Source of the DNA: CAVLCC01 sp963624975
GTDB taxonomy: Bacteria > Actinomycetota > Coriobacteriia > Coriobacteriales > CADBOM01
DNA length: 24,157 nt
Assembly: GCA_963624975.1 (NCBI GenBank)
Contig: CAVFRF010000050.1
Location: forward strand, 1 to 24,157
Direction of reading: 5' to 3'
Part shown: in pieces, positions 14,906 through 23,682 of the stretch
Numbering within the stretch: position 1 is the first letter of the stretch
Layout of the letters: every line of letters begins with the position of its first letter
Translations under genes and position numbers: made by a program
Notes under the pieces: generated by a model
The model's input: only the letters and a program-made list of their open reading frames with translations
Databases searched by the model: none
What the model was told of the DNA's origin: nothing

Positions 14906-17900
14906 CTACTTGGTTGCCTCCTCGCACCATGCCTTCACGGTGTCGGAAACCGCCGCGGATCCGCCAAGCACGTAGCCAGCCTTGATATTGGATGCGTTAG
15001 CGCCAATGGTGGCTTCGATGTTGGCCTTGGATGCGTCGCTTTCGTCGACCAGCAGCAGCACGGACTTGTTGGGACCAACCAGGTCGATCGCAGCCAGGGC
15101 ATCCGGGTAATTCCAGGCGGTAGCCACAGCCACGTTGTCGTAGCTCAAGACCACGGAGGGCTGGAAGGCGATGTCGCCGGAAATCTCGGCGTTGCCGGTG
15201 GTCCAGTTGGCAATAGCAGCTGAAGTTGCAAGTCTGCTGTCGCCAGCCAGGCGCACGTAGCCGATGCCTTCGGGCAGCTGGGCCTTCACGGCGTCGAGGT
15301 TAACGGCGTTGTCGCCGCCGACCACCACGATGCTGGTGAATCCGCCTGCCTTGATAGCCTCGACCTCGTCAGCCGAGAGCACGCCGTCGGTGGCGCCAAA
15401 GATCGGCGCGCCGGCAGCAGATGCCCAGGAGCTGATGGACAGGGCGTCGGCGAAGCTCCAGGCGTTCGAGATCACCGCGGTGTTGCCCCAGCCGTCTCCG
15501 CCGGCCTCGTAGATCTTCAGGCCGGTATCCACACGGTTGGCGCCGGAAATCCTCTGCGTGCCGGAGATGCCGTCGATCGCCGCTGCTGCCTCCTCGGCAG
15601 AGGCAGAAACCGCACCCTCGCCGCCAATGATGTAGACGGTTGCATTGCCATCGGAAACGCGTGCGATCTCGGCAGCAGCCTCGGCGCTAAGGCTATCGGT
15701 TGCAGTGAGGATGATCGGAGCGTTCCACAGTCCGGACAGGCTGGAGGCAGAGAGCGCGTCCGCATAGCCGGAGGCGGTGGTGAGGATGATCTTGGATGCA
15801 GAGCCGTCGGCATAGCCGGCCTGGCTGATGGCAGCCATGGTCTCGTAGCGGCTCTGGCCGGAGAGACGGGTCCAATCCGTTACCGCCGAGACTGTCTTCT
15901 TGGCAGCATCGAACGTTGCCTGCGCGTCGGCGATGGCCTTCGCAGCAGCATCCACGTCGGCCTGGGAAGCATCGGCGCTATCGCGAACAGCCTGTGCGGC
16001 TTCGATCGCGGTCTGCAGCGCTGCCGCCTCCTCGGACGTTACGTAGGTCTCGGACTTGGGCAGATCCTTGCCATCGGCAGAGACCTTGGTAGCCTCGAGG
16101 TCCTTGGAAGCACCGTCGATCGACTCGGCGAGCTTGGCCTTGTCGGCATCGATGGTCAGGGTAAAGGTCTGAACATCGGTCGTGCCGTAATCGTTGCTGG
16201 CCACGGCCTTGATCTCGAAGGTGCCGGTCTGGGCGGGCACGCCGGAAATCACGCCGTTGGAAGCGGAGAGGCCCTCGGGCAGCTTGCCGCTCAGATAGAC
16301 GCTGGCAGCAGGCTGGGCGGTAGTCTCGATGGTTGCCGAGTACTCCTTGCCATAGGTGCCGTTGTCCAGAGCCTCGGTCACGATCTGGGGCGCGAAGCCG
16401 TCGATGTGCAGGGTCACCGTAGCAGGCGAGCTTACGCCGTATTCGTTGGTTGCGACCACGTCGATGGTGTAGTCGCCCATCTTGGCAGGCGTGCCGCTGA
16501 TGGTGCCATCGTCTGCCAGGGTCAGGCCCTCGGGCAGCGTGCTGGCATCCTTCACCATCCAGGTAACCTCGTCGACGGTGTAGGCCTCGATCTGGGCGCT
16601 GTATTCCTGCTCGGCCACGCCATCGGGCAGCGCGGTGGTCTTGGCGACCGGGGCGCCATGGACGACGACCTTGGCTATAGCGGCCGAAGAGCTGGTGTAC
16701 GTATCTCCATACTCCTCGGACTCGTAGCCATCGGCCCACACGTAGTAGGTGCCGGGCAGGTCGAAGGTGATCTGAGCTGCGCCGTCCTCGTCGGTAACGA
16801 TGTCGCTCGTAAAGGCGCTGTCGATGTTGTACGAAGTGCCGGTGTGCAGCTTCACGCCCGAGGAGAGCGCATAGGAGGTCTCCATCGTCCACATGTTGCT
16901 AACCGCGTGAGCCATCTTCACCGTTACAGGCTCGCCGGCAGTTGCCTCGTAGCTGGTAACGATGGCATTCGGTCCAACGGTCTCAACCGTGGTGCTCTCG
17001 CCCACGAACCAATCGAACGGCGAATAGCCAACGTAGGCCGCCATCATGTCGGACCAGCCAGCAACATCCAAGACGTCGCCGTCTTCAACCACGATGGCAT
17101 CTGCGGTTGCGCCCATGTTCGGGCCGAGGCTGGCATCGAGCGCAGCTGCGTAGTTCTGGTAATACTGTGTGTTGCTGTCCAGACCGAAGAAGCCGCCCTT
17201 GATAAAGGCGCTGTGCGCATAACCGGAGAAGTTGAAGTCGGCTACGCCGGCAGCGGAATAATTCTGTGCGGCATACAGCATGACCATCAGGTAGGTCACG
17301 TCGTAGCTGCCATCGCCATCGGCATCGTACTTGAACTTCGACAGGTCGTTGCTGGCGGTCTTGATGGTGTCCAGATCGATGGTGGCGCGAACGTCGGCCA
17401 GATCGATCGCCACGCTGTCCATGTAGCCGTCGGCCGTGGCCGTCTGGCCATCGGCAGGCACGAACAGGCCATTGTAGCTGATGGACATGTACACGGTGCC
17501 GGTAGCAGCCTCGTACTTGGGCACCACCTTCACCGAGACTTCCTTGGTGGCAGCGGTTCCCACGCCATTGGAGCAGGAGACCGTGAACTTGTAGGTGCCC
17601 TCACGGGTGGGCTGTCCGGAGAACGTGCCGTCCTCGTTGAGGGTCAGGCCCTCGGGCAGGGTGGAACCCTCGGCCAGAGTCCACTTGAACTCAGCAGGGG
17701 TGCCGGTGGCGGTCAGCGAAACGGTCGGGGTCTCGCCAATGCGAATGTTGCCCAGATCGGTGGTGGTAATCGCAGGAGCGACCTTGTCGGCCACCGTAAC
17801 GGTCACGCTCGCGGGGCTGGAAACGATCGTGGTGGGATGTTCCTTGCCGTAGGCGCCATCGGCCCACACGTACCAGGTGCCGGCACTGGGGAACGTGATG

Positions 17901-20900
17901 GAAGCGTTGCCCTTGTCGTCGGTGGTGGCGGTGCCGGTAGCGGTGCCATAGGTGGTGCCATAGCTAACCGTGTAGTTGGCAGCAGCCGACTTGGCCACGG
18001 TGGTTGCTCCGGTCTCGCCCATGCTGTACTTAACCTGCTGCAGCGAGAAGCTCGTTGCCTCGCCGGTGTAGGCATCTGCGCTGTGGACGATGTTGCTGTC
18101 GGCATTCACGAAGAAGTGGTCCACGGCATTGGAGTCGCCATAGAAGCTGCTGTCGGCATAGAGGTTTATGCTGTAGTCGTTGGACTTGGCCAGCACCACC
18201 CTGTCGGCGGTGAGCATCTTGTTGGCTTCGTCGAGCGGAGTCGCGCCATTCACGGAGTAGGTGAGATACGGGCTGGTCATGCCCCAGAACTTGGTGATCC
18301 ACATAGCGCCGGGAGACGACCACTGTGCATCGACGGCAAATCCATCGGCTGCCTTGCCGGAGTAGTAGTTGTCCAGCACGTAGAGCATGAGCTGCAGCTC
18401 GGTTACCTCGTAGGTGCCATCGCCATCGGCATCGTACTTGTAGTCGCCCAGGTTGTAGCTGTCCAGGTCGATCTTGGAAACCTCGGCCAGGTTCACTTCC
18501 ACATAGTCCATGTTGGTGCCGGCGATGGTGCCGTCGGAAGCGATGAACTTGCCGTCCTTTGAGACCGACACATATGCCGTGCCGCTCACGCTCTTGTACT
18601 TGTTGATGGAGGGCAGCGACAGCCTCTTGGTCACGCTCACGCCATTGGCGTTGGTGGCATTGACGGTCACATAGTAGTTGTTGGAAGTGTAGCTGGGCGT
18701 ACCGGAAATCACACCGTCCTTGGAAACCGAGACCCAGCTGCTGCCTGCGGTCTTGGACCAGGTCACCGAATCGGCACCGTTGCCAGCAGCAGTGAGCTGA
18801 TAGCTGTAGTCGTAGCCCTTGTACGCCTTGGGCAGCTCCTCGGTGGCGATGGAGAAGGGCGCGTCCACGGTGAGGGTCACTTCGGTGGCCTCGCTGCTGC
18901 CGCCCAGATTGGTGGCCACCACGCTGAACTTGTAGGTATCGGCAGTCGCAACAGTACCGGAGATGGTGCCGTCGGCAGCCAGCTCCAGACCCTCGGGCAG
19001 GGTGGAACCCTCGGCCAGCTTCCAGGTAACGTCCTCGGGATACGCGGTGGCCTCGAGCTTGGTCTTGTACTCGGAGCCGGAAACGGCGTTGTCCAGCGTC
19101 GTGGACGTAACGACCGGTGCCGTGTAGGTCTTGCCCACGGCGAGGATGTTGCCCGAGTCGTTCTTGTAGTAGAGGGTGCCGTCGGTGCCGCAGATTATGC
19201 TGCTGATACAGTACTGCTTGTAGCCAGCGGCATCGTAGATCTCTACCTTCTCGACCTCGTCGGCAGTGGTGGCATCGGCCTTGAGCTTGAGCATGGTGAT
19301 GCCGCCGGGCTGTGCGTTGTAGGTGGAGTACAGGTAGATGTAGCCGGTGCTCTCCTCGTATGCGGTAGACAGCAGCAGCGAGCTTTGCGGATAGCCGTTG
19401 AGCGTCTTGAAGTAGAGCAGATTCATGGTCTTGGCATCGAACACGCCGATGTTGCCCGAAGAACCCGAGGTAGAGATGCCCGAGCCGGTGCCGATGTAGA
19501 CCTTGCCCTTGTACACGACAGGGGTAGATGTGGACTGTGCGCCGAAGCTCACGCCCTTGAGGTTGGAAACCTTGCCGGTGGCCGCGTTCACGTTGGCCCT
19601 GTAGAGGTAGCCGCACTTGGTGGTAAACCAGATCTGGCCGTTTGCCTCGTCGTAGGCGATGCTGGAGCGCTGATCGCCCGTGATATCCAGGCTCTGCTCC
19701 ACGGCACCTGTGGTCTTGTCGAACACCAGCAGGTGGCTTGCTCCGTCCATGCCGCTGGCGCCATCGTCGGTTCCCACGATGATCTTGTCGCCAATCGCCA
19801 CGCCGCCGGCCCAGTAGAAGCCGCCAGCCTGAGTGTGCTTCCAAGTGGCGACCTTGGTCTCGGTGGTCTGGGTGGGATCCTCGTCGGTAACGCTCAGGCA
19901 CACGTAATGTGCATCTTTGGTTTCGCTATTCCAGAAGCCCGTGTAGATGTAGCCGTCGGAGTATACGATGGGCGACAGCGACTGTCCGCCCAGATCGTCC
20001 TGATATACCCACAGAGATTTCAATGTGGTTGCGTCAAATGCTTGCACGCCCTTGCTGATGGGCACGAAGATCATGCCGTTGGCATAGGTCATGGGGGTGT
20101 ATCCCCAATTCGTGGCAGCGGTCATGGTGCCGCTTGCGATGGTCTCGCCGGTGTGCAGGTCGAGCTTGTAGATGTTCTTGTTCACGCAGGTAACGAGGGT
20201 ATCATCCACGATAAGCGGCTGGCTGGGAGCCGCCGTCCAGCCCGTGCCAATCTTCTTCGCCCAGTTGAGCGAGGTATCGGTCGTGTCGATGGGCGTGGCA
20301 ACGTTCGTGATGCCCATGTTGTTGGCGCTGTTGCGGAAGTTCCACCAGTCGGAGTCCACCGCAGCGGGCTGCTCGCCCGCTTCCTTAAGCTCCACCTTGA
20401 TGGTGGTGTTCTCGGCAGGCACGCTGCCGGTTGCAGCCACGTAGCCGGTCTTGGTCACCGTGTAGGTGCAGGCGATGTCGCCGAACATTCCGACGTATTC
20501 GCCCTTGGCGTTGGGCTGGATAGCCGCACCGTCGGAGTCGGTCACACAGACGATCGCGTCGTCAGGAGTCGTGTCGAACGACACGGCGTAGCTAGCCACC
20601 TTCTTCAGGTTAACGGTGTAGGTGTTGGTCACCGCATTGTCGCCAGTGCCGGCGGTAACCGCGACCTCGACCTTGTCGATGCCTGCGACCTTGACGCTCG
20701 AAGAGCTGGAGCCGTTGTAGGTCACCACGTAATCGTTTCCGGCATAGTCGGTGGTCGTTGCGGTGGTGGCAAAGTTCACCTTGGTAGCCGAGCTGGGAAC
20801 TGTGAGCGTGTACTCGTTGGTGCCGGCGGCAAACTTCTTGTCGAAATAGACGTTGCCAGCATCGGAGGTAGCGCTCAGGGCAGTCAGCGTCGGGGTCACC

Positions 20901-23473
20901 GGAATGTGGATGGTGTACGTAGCGGGATCCAGATCGGAGCCTTTCGCGGGAGTCGCGACCAGCTCGATGGTGTTCAGGCCACCGCCAGCTGGGCAGTCGT
21001 TGGCGAATTTGGAAGATCCGCTGGTCCAGGTGATGTCCTTGGTGAGCGACATGTCCTTGCCGTAATGCAGGACGACGGACGCGCCATCGGCGCCAGCAGC
21101 AGCGCGGAACCTCATCTGGGTAGTGCTGTCGAGCACAGATGCCGTGGTGTATTCGAAGATGCTCGGGTCAAAGATGGTCGAAGCCTTGTACGAATTCCCC
21201 TTGTTCATGATGAGCGTGGTGGTCGTGCTAGGCGAAAAGTTGGTGTGCATGATGAGCGATTTCAGCGGAGCCTTCTCGCCCACGGTCAGCTCGAAGGTCT
21301 TCATCGAGCTGGCGCCCACGGAGTTGGATGCCAGCACCGAGATCTTGAACGTGCCGGTCTCGGTGGGAATGCCCGAAATCACGCCATCTGTGTTCATCGA
21401 CAGTCCTGCCGGCAGGGTGCTGCCAGAAAACAGGAAGAAGTTCGGCTTCGGATAGCCTGAAGTCTCGATCGTTGCGCTGTACTCCTGGCCGACGTAGGCC
21501 TTGTCCAGCGACTCGGTCACGATCGAAGCCTTCTCGCGCACGGCAAGAGCGAGAGTCGCAGTCGCGTCTTCGCCCACGCCGTTGGAGGCGGTGATTGCGA
21601 TCTGGTAGGTTCCGCCAGTGCCGGCAACGGCAGCGCCTTCGATCTTCATGGTGCTTGCGTTGAAGGACAGACCCTCGGGCAGGCCCACGACCTTCACGCT
21701 GGGAGCGGGAGTGCCGGAAACCTCGATGGCCTGAGAGTATGCGGTGTCGACAGAGGCGTTGGCCGATTCGGCGGTCTTGATCTGAGCAGCCTCGTTGATC
21801 ACGAGCGCAAGCTCGGCGGTGTCGGTACCCACGCCGGTAGCGGTGACTTTCACGGTGGACTTACCCGCGGCAGTGGGAGTACCCGAAATCGTGTTGGTGG
21901 AGCTGTCGAAGGCAAGTCCCGCGGGCAGACCCTCAACCGTAACGGTGGGGGCCGGCGTGCCGGCTATGTCGAGCTTTGCGGAGTATTCCTGCCCCACGAC
22001 GCCGGAGGCAAGCTCTGTGGTGATGATGCCGGCGGCGCCCTTCACGTTGAGGGTAAGCTCCTGGGCGGCAGAAGCGCCGAACTTGTCAGCGGCGATCACC
22101 GAGAACGTGTATGTGCCCGCTTGGGTGGGGGTGCCGGAAATCACGCCCGCCTCGGACATGGTTAGACCGGCGGGCAGACCGTCGCCACTCACCCACCAGC
22201 TCAAATCGTCGGTAGAGCTTGCAGCGTCCACGGTTGCAGACAAGGCTGCAGAGTATTCGCTGCCCGTCGTGGCATCGGGCAAAGTGGTGGTCACGATATG
22301 GGGAGCCTCGTTGACCGAAAGCGAAAGCTCGGCGGTATTGGTGCCAAGCGAGTTGGTAGCGGTTACGGTCACGGTGGACTTGCCAGCTGCGGTAGGAGTA
22401 CCCGAAATCGTGTTGGTGGCGCTGTCGAAGGTAAGCCCCTCGGGCAGGCCCGTGACTTCGGCCGTAGGAGCCGGCATGCCGGTCATTTCAAGCTTTGCGG
22501 AGTATTCCTGGCCCACGACGCCAGAGGCAAGCTCGGTGGTGGCAACCTTTGCAGCCTCGTTTACGGTTACGATGGCATAGCCGGGCGAGCTGACGATGCT
22601 ATCGGGGTTCTCACTGCCAAGGCCACCGTCTACCCACAAAACGTAGGTGCCGCCTTTGTCGAACGTGATTTGAGCTGCGCCTTCGGAATCCGTGGTCACG
22701 GTCTTGGCATCGCCTGCACCATATTCGCTGGCATAGGAAACGGTGTAGTCGGCCTCCTTGGCGATTATGCTATCGCCTCCCATCATCATGTCGCCCCAGC
22801 AACGGCCAAGGCTCACGGAAAGAGGCGAGCCTGCGGTCGTGGTATAGGAGTGGGTGATGGCTCCAGTCCCATCGAGGAAGTAGTGGTAGCCCGCCTGCGA
22901 ATCGGTATAGAAGTTCCAATCGGAGTACATCGACACATCGGCGTAGTCGCCGTCGTCGATCACGATGTGGTCTGCAGTGGCGCCCCATCCCGCATATTCC
23001 AGAGGATAGGCACCGTTCACATAGTAGGTCAGGTTGCAATCATGACCCCAGAAGCCATCCTGCATGAACATCGAGCCGGAGGAGCCTGTAACCACGAGCT
23101 CGCTCGCTGTGCCCGAGTAATACGTGTCCAGCGCATAGACGAACGCCATCAGCAGCGTGACCCGGTAGTTGGTGCCGCCATCGGGATCGTATTTGAAGGC
23201 GCCCAGGCCGTAATCGTCCAGGTCAATCTTGGCGATCTCGTCGATGCTCAACGGCACATACGCCATGGTCGTGCCGGAAATCTCGCCGTCGCTCTCGACG
23301 TATTTGTCGTCGTCGCTGATCGACAGATAGAAGGTGCCCTTGCTTTCACCCCCCCCACTTGCATCGGCGTAGGCATACTGCGTGTTGCCCACGGGCGATA
23401 AGCCAAAGACGAATACGAATGCCAGCAGACTCAGCAGGATTTTCTGCGGCAACGTGGTTCTCGTTGCGTCCAT
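14906..23473 (-). CDS. B12-riboswitch-controlled giant surface protein with three transcobalamin-like modules (2855 aa)
   Basis: A secreted, wall-bound protein. The chosen start, ATG 23473, has AAAGG 7 nt upstream and opens a signal peptide (KILLSLLAFVFVFG, cleavage near AYA at 36). The frame runs 48 codons further upstream but only through the hairpin leader. Order: module A 46-305; five Ig domains 307-734; two cadherin-like sandwiches 736-958; PEGA-like 960-1030; PQQ-type propeller about 1041-1447; Ig 1450-1625; module B 1630-1896; Ig 1898-1984; module C 1990-2272; Ig 2274-2443; FIVAR-like helical segment 2444-2530; three wall-binding repeats 2535-2855. Modules A and B show YxVNGAxPL and TADxxVxxxxDY, recalling DUF4430. 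There is no LPXTG. The riboswitch 210 nt upstream implies expression when B12 is scarce. Corrinoid capture is the favoured role (inference); an adhesin that only senses B12 status is the alternative. Confidence 0.92.
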   Translation of the reverse strand: MDATRTTLPQKILLSLLAFVFVFGLSPVGNTQYAYADASGGGESKGTFYLSISDDDKYVESDGEISGTTMAYVPLSIDEIAKIDLDDYGLGAFKYDPDGGTNYRVTLLMAFVYALDTYYSGTASELVVTGSSGSMFMQDGFWGHDCNLTYYVNGAYPLEYAGWGATADHIVIDDGDYADVSMYSDWNFYTDSQAGYHYFLDGTGAITHSYTTTAGSPLSVSLGRCWGDMMMGGDSIIAKEADYTVSYASEYGAGDAKTVTTDSEGAAQITFDKGGTYVLWVDGGLGSENPDSIVSSPGYAIVTVNEAAKVATTELASGVVGQEYSAKLEMTGMPAPTAEVTGLPEGLTFDSATNTISGTPTAAGKSTVTVTATNSLGTNTAELSLSVNEAPHIVTTTLPDATTGSEYSAALSATVDAASSTDDLSWWVSGDGLPAGLTMSEAGVISGTPTQAGTYTFSVIAADKFGASAAQELTLNVKGAAGIITTELASGVVGQEYSAKLDIAGTPAPTVTVEGLPAGLAFDSSTNTISGTPTAAGKSTVKVTATGVGTDTAELALVINEAAQIKTAESANASVDTAYSQAIEVSGTPAPSVKVVGLPEGLSFNASTMKIEGAAVAGTGGTYQIAITASNGVGEDATATLALAVREKASIVTESLDKAYVGQEYSATIETSGYPKPNFFLFSGSTLPAGLSMNTDGVISGIPTETGTFKISVLASNSVGASSMKTFELTVGEKAPLKSLIMHTNFSPSTTTTLIMNKGNSYKASTIFDPSIFEYTTASVLDSTTQMRFRAAAGADGASVVLHYGKDMSLTKDITWTSGSSKFANDCPAGGGLNTIELVATPAKGSDLDPATYTIHIPVTPTLTALSATSDAGNVYFDKKFAAGTNEYTLTVPSSATKVNFATTATTTDYAGNDYVVTYNGSSSSSVKVAGIDKVEVAVTAGTGDNAVTNTYTVNLKKVASYAVSFDTTPDDAIVCVTDSDGAAIQPNAKGEYVGMFGDIACTYTVTKTGYVAATGSVPAENTTIKVELKEAGEQPAAVDSDWWNFRNSANNMGITNVATPIDTTDTSLNWAKKIGTGWTAAPSQPLIVDDTLVTCVNKNIYKLDLHTGETIASGTMTAATNWGYTPMTYANGMIFVPISKGVQAFDATTLKSLWVYQDDLGGQSLSPIVYSDGYIYTGFWNSETKDAHYVCLSVTDEDPTQTTETKVATWKHTQAGGFYWAGGVAIGDKIIVGTDDGASGMDGASHLLVFDKTTGAVEQSLDITGDQRSSIAYDEANGQIWFTTKCGYLYRANVNAATGKVSNLKGVSFGAQSTSTPVVYKGKVYIGTGSGISTSGSSGNIGVFDAKTMNLLYFKTLNGYPQSSLLLSTAYEESTGYIYLYSTYNAQPGGITMLKLKADATTADEVEKVEIYDAAGYKQYCISSIICGTDGTLYYKNDSGNILAVGKTYTAPVVTSTTLDNAVSGSEYKTKLEATAYPEDVTWKLAEGSTLPEGLELAADGTISGTVATADTYKFSVVATNLGGSSEATEVTLTVDAPFSIATEELPKAYKGYDYSYQLTAAGNGADSVTWSKTAGSSWVSVSKDGVISGTPSYTSNNYYVTVNATNANGVSVTKRLSLPSINKYKSVSGTAYVSVSKDGKFIASDGTIAGTNMDYVEVNLAEVSKIDLDSYNLGDYKYDADGDGTYEVTELQLMLYVLDNYYSGKAADGFAVDAQWSSPGAMWITKFWGMTSPYLTYSVNGATPLDEANKMLTADRVVLAKSNDYSINLYADSSFYGDSNAVDHFFVNADSNIVHSADAYTGEATSFSLQQVKYSMGETGATTVAKSAAANYTVSYGTTYGTATGTATTDDKGNASITFPSAGTWYVWADGAYGKEHPTTIVSSPASVTVTVADKVAPAITTTDLGNIRIGETPTVSLTATGTPAEFKWTLAEGSTLPEGLTLNEDGTFSGQPTREGTYKFTVSCSNGVGTAATKEVSVKVVPKYEAATGTVYMSISYNGLFVPADGQTATADGYMDSVAIDLADVRATIDLDTIKTASNDLSKFKYDADGDGSYDVTYLMVMLYAAQNYSAAGVADFNFSGYAHSAFIKGGFFGLDSNTQYYQNYAAALDASLGPNMGATADAIVVEDGDVLDVAGWSDMMAAYVGYSPFDWFVGESTTVETVGPNAIVTSYEATAGEPVTVKMAHAVSNMWTMETSYALSSGVKLHTGTSYNIDSAFTSDIVTDEDGAAQITFDLPGTYYVWADGYESEEYGDTYTSSSAAIAKVVVHGAPVAKTTALPDGVAEQEYSAQIEAYTVDEVTWMVKDASTLPEGLTLADDGTISGTPAKMGDYTIDVVATNEYGVSSPATVTLHIDGFAPQIVTEALDNGTYGKEYSATIETTAQPAASVYLSGKLPEGLSASNGVISGVPAQTGTFEIKAVASNDYGTTDVQTFTLTIDADKAKLAESIDGASKDLEATKVSADGKDLPKSETYVTSEEAAALQTAIEAAQAVRDSADASQADVDAAAKAIADAQATFDAAKKTVSAVTDWTRLSGQSRYETMAAISQAGYADGSASKIILTTASGYADALSASSLSGLWNAPIILTATDSLSAEAAAEIARVSDGNATVYIIGGEGAVSASAEEAAAAIDGISGTQRISGANRVDTGLKIYEAGGDGWGNTAVISNAWSFADALSISSWASAAGAPIFGATDGVLSADEVEAIKAGGFTSIVVVGGDNAVNLDAVKAQLPEGIGYVRLAGDSRLATSAAIANWTTGNAEISGDIAFQPSVVLSYDNVAVATAWNYPDALAAIDLVGPNKSVLLLVDESDASKANIEATIGANASNIKAGYVLGGSAAVSDTVKAWCEEATK
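14909..15871 (-). repeat. Three C-terminal cell-wall-binding repeats (CW_binding_2 type)
   Basis: Residues 2535-2855 hold units opening RLSGQSRYET, RISGANRVDT and RLAGDSRLAT, each with an ADAL or PDAL motif and a GG(E/D/S)xAV turn. They provide non-covalent wall anchoring. The second unit is close to that of the 2634-aa protein (TGLKIYEAG, GAPIFG). Confidence 0.88.
15884..16144 (-). other. FIVAR-like helical segment
   Basis: Residues 2444-2530 are Ala/Asp/Lys-rich and helical, with the FIVAR-style pattern AALQTAIEAAQAV...SQADVDAAAKAIADA. It sits between the last Ig domain and the wall-binding repeats, where FIVAR units often act as spacers or matrix-binding segments in Gram-positive surface proteins. 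Confidence 0.65.
16658..17506 (-). repeat. Transcobalamin-like module C
   Basis: Residues 1990-2272. It opens GTVYMSISYNG, carries an EF-hand-like loop DADGDGSYDVTY (2050-2061), and ends with a beta-sandwich (DEDGAAQITFDLPGTYYVWADG) common to all three copies. The central NG signature seen in A and B is lost (QYYQNYAA), so this copy is the most diverged and may have another ligand. Confidence 0.7.
17786..18586 (-). repeat. Transcobalamin-like module B
   Basis: Residues 1630-1896. It opens GTAYVSVSKDGKF, carries the canonical loop DADGDGTYEVTE (1681-1692), LTYSVNGATPLDEA with ATADRVVL-type continuation, and the shared sandwich end (DDKGNASITFPSAGTWYVWADG). The YxVNG plus later D/N-Y strand pattern resembles DUF4430. 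Confidence 0.72.
19133..20353 (-). other. PQQ-type beta-propeller domain of the 2855-aa protein
   Basis: Residues about 1041-1447 show blade motifs IYKLDLHTGETIASG, VQAFDATTLKSLWVY, LLVFDKTTGAVEQ and IGVFDAKTMNLLY. The same sequence of landmarks (PMTYA, SDGYIYTGFWN, TDEDPTQT, YWAG, YCI) occurs in the 2634-aa protein, showing common descent. Confidence 0.82.
21272..22555 (-). repeat. Array of five He_PIG-type Ig domains
   Basis: Residues 307-734 directly follow module A. The first (307-388) and third (480-562) share TTELASGVVGQEYSAKL and NTISGTPTAAGKSTV, so they look like a recent duplication. Five further copies lie later in the protein. Confidence 0.87.
22559..23338 (-). repeat. Transcobalamin-like module A
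   Basis: Residues 46-305, directly after the signal peptide and therefore the most distal from the wall. It has GTFYLSISDDDKY, a degenerate loop DPDGGTNYRVTL (96-107), LTYYVNGAYPLEY, GATADHIVIDDGDYADV, and the sandwich end (DSEGAAQITFDKGGTYVLWVDG). This is the copy that best fits the DUF4430 pattern. Confidence 0.72.
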
Positions 23474-23476
23474 CAG

Positions 23477-23485
23477 CCTTCCTTT
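23477..23485 (-). promoter_or_regulatory. Ribosome binding site of the 2855-aa gene
   Basis: The minus strand reads AAAGGAAGG ending 3 nt before ATG 23473, with its first AAAGG 7 nt from the start. This site fixes the start at 23473 rather than at an upstream codon near 23617. Confidence 0.8.
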
Positions 23486-23546
23486 CTTCTCGTTTCCCTC
23501 TACTTGACCAGACACAGCCGGACATCCTGCAAAATGCCCGAAACGC

Positions 23547-23586
23547 AAACGGGCCGCAGCACCCATCAAGATGCTGCGGCCCGTTT
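23547..23586 (-). terminator. Terminator-like hairpin of the riboswitch expression platform
   Basis: A perfect 15-bp stem (23547-23561 with 23572-23586) with a 10-nt loop, followed on the minus strand by UUUGCGUUU, an interrupted U tract. It lies between the B12 aptamer and the start codon, where a ligand-controlled transcription stop would be expected. Confidence 0.6.
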
Positions 23587-23602
23587 TCGCCACACGTGTA
23601 CA

Positions 23603-23633
23603 CGAGCCTCGGGACATGCCCGTCCCAGGCTCG
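23603..23633 (-). other. Leader hairpin between aptamer and terminator
   Basis: A 12-bp stem with one bulged base: 23603-23609 and 23611-23615 pair with 23622-23633. It may be part of the switching structure between the riboswitch and the downstream terminator hairpin. Confidence 0.45.
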
Positions 23634-23682
23634 GCTTGCGCGCATCATCGGGGTTGTCCCGCCCCATATCGAGCACGCACTT

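Noticed and set aside
16406..18562. Plus-strand open frame of 718 codons
   Set aside because: Antisense to modules B and C of the first giant; composition is that of a shadow frame.
19385..21460. Plus-strand open frame of 691 codons
   Set aside because: Antisense to the propeller and cadherin-like region; no recognisable motif.
23474..23617. Upstream extension of the first giant protein to an ATG at 23617
   Set aside because: The extension runs through the leader hairpin and lacks a ribosome site. The signal peptide and a good site both fit ATG 23473.
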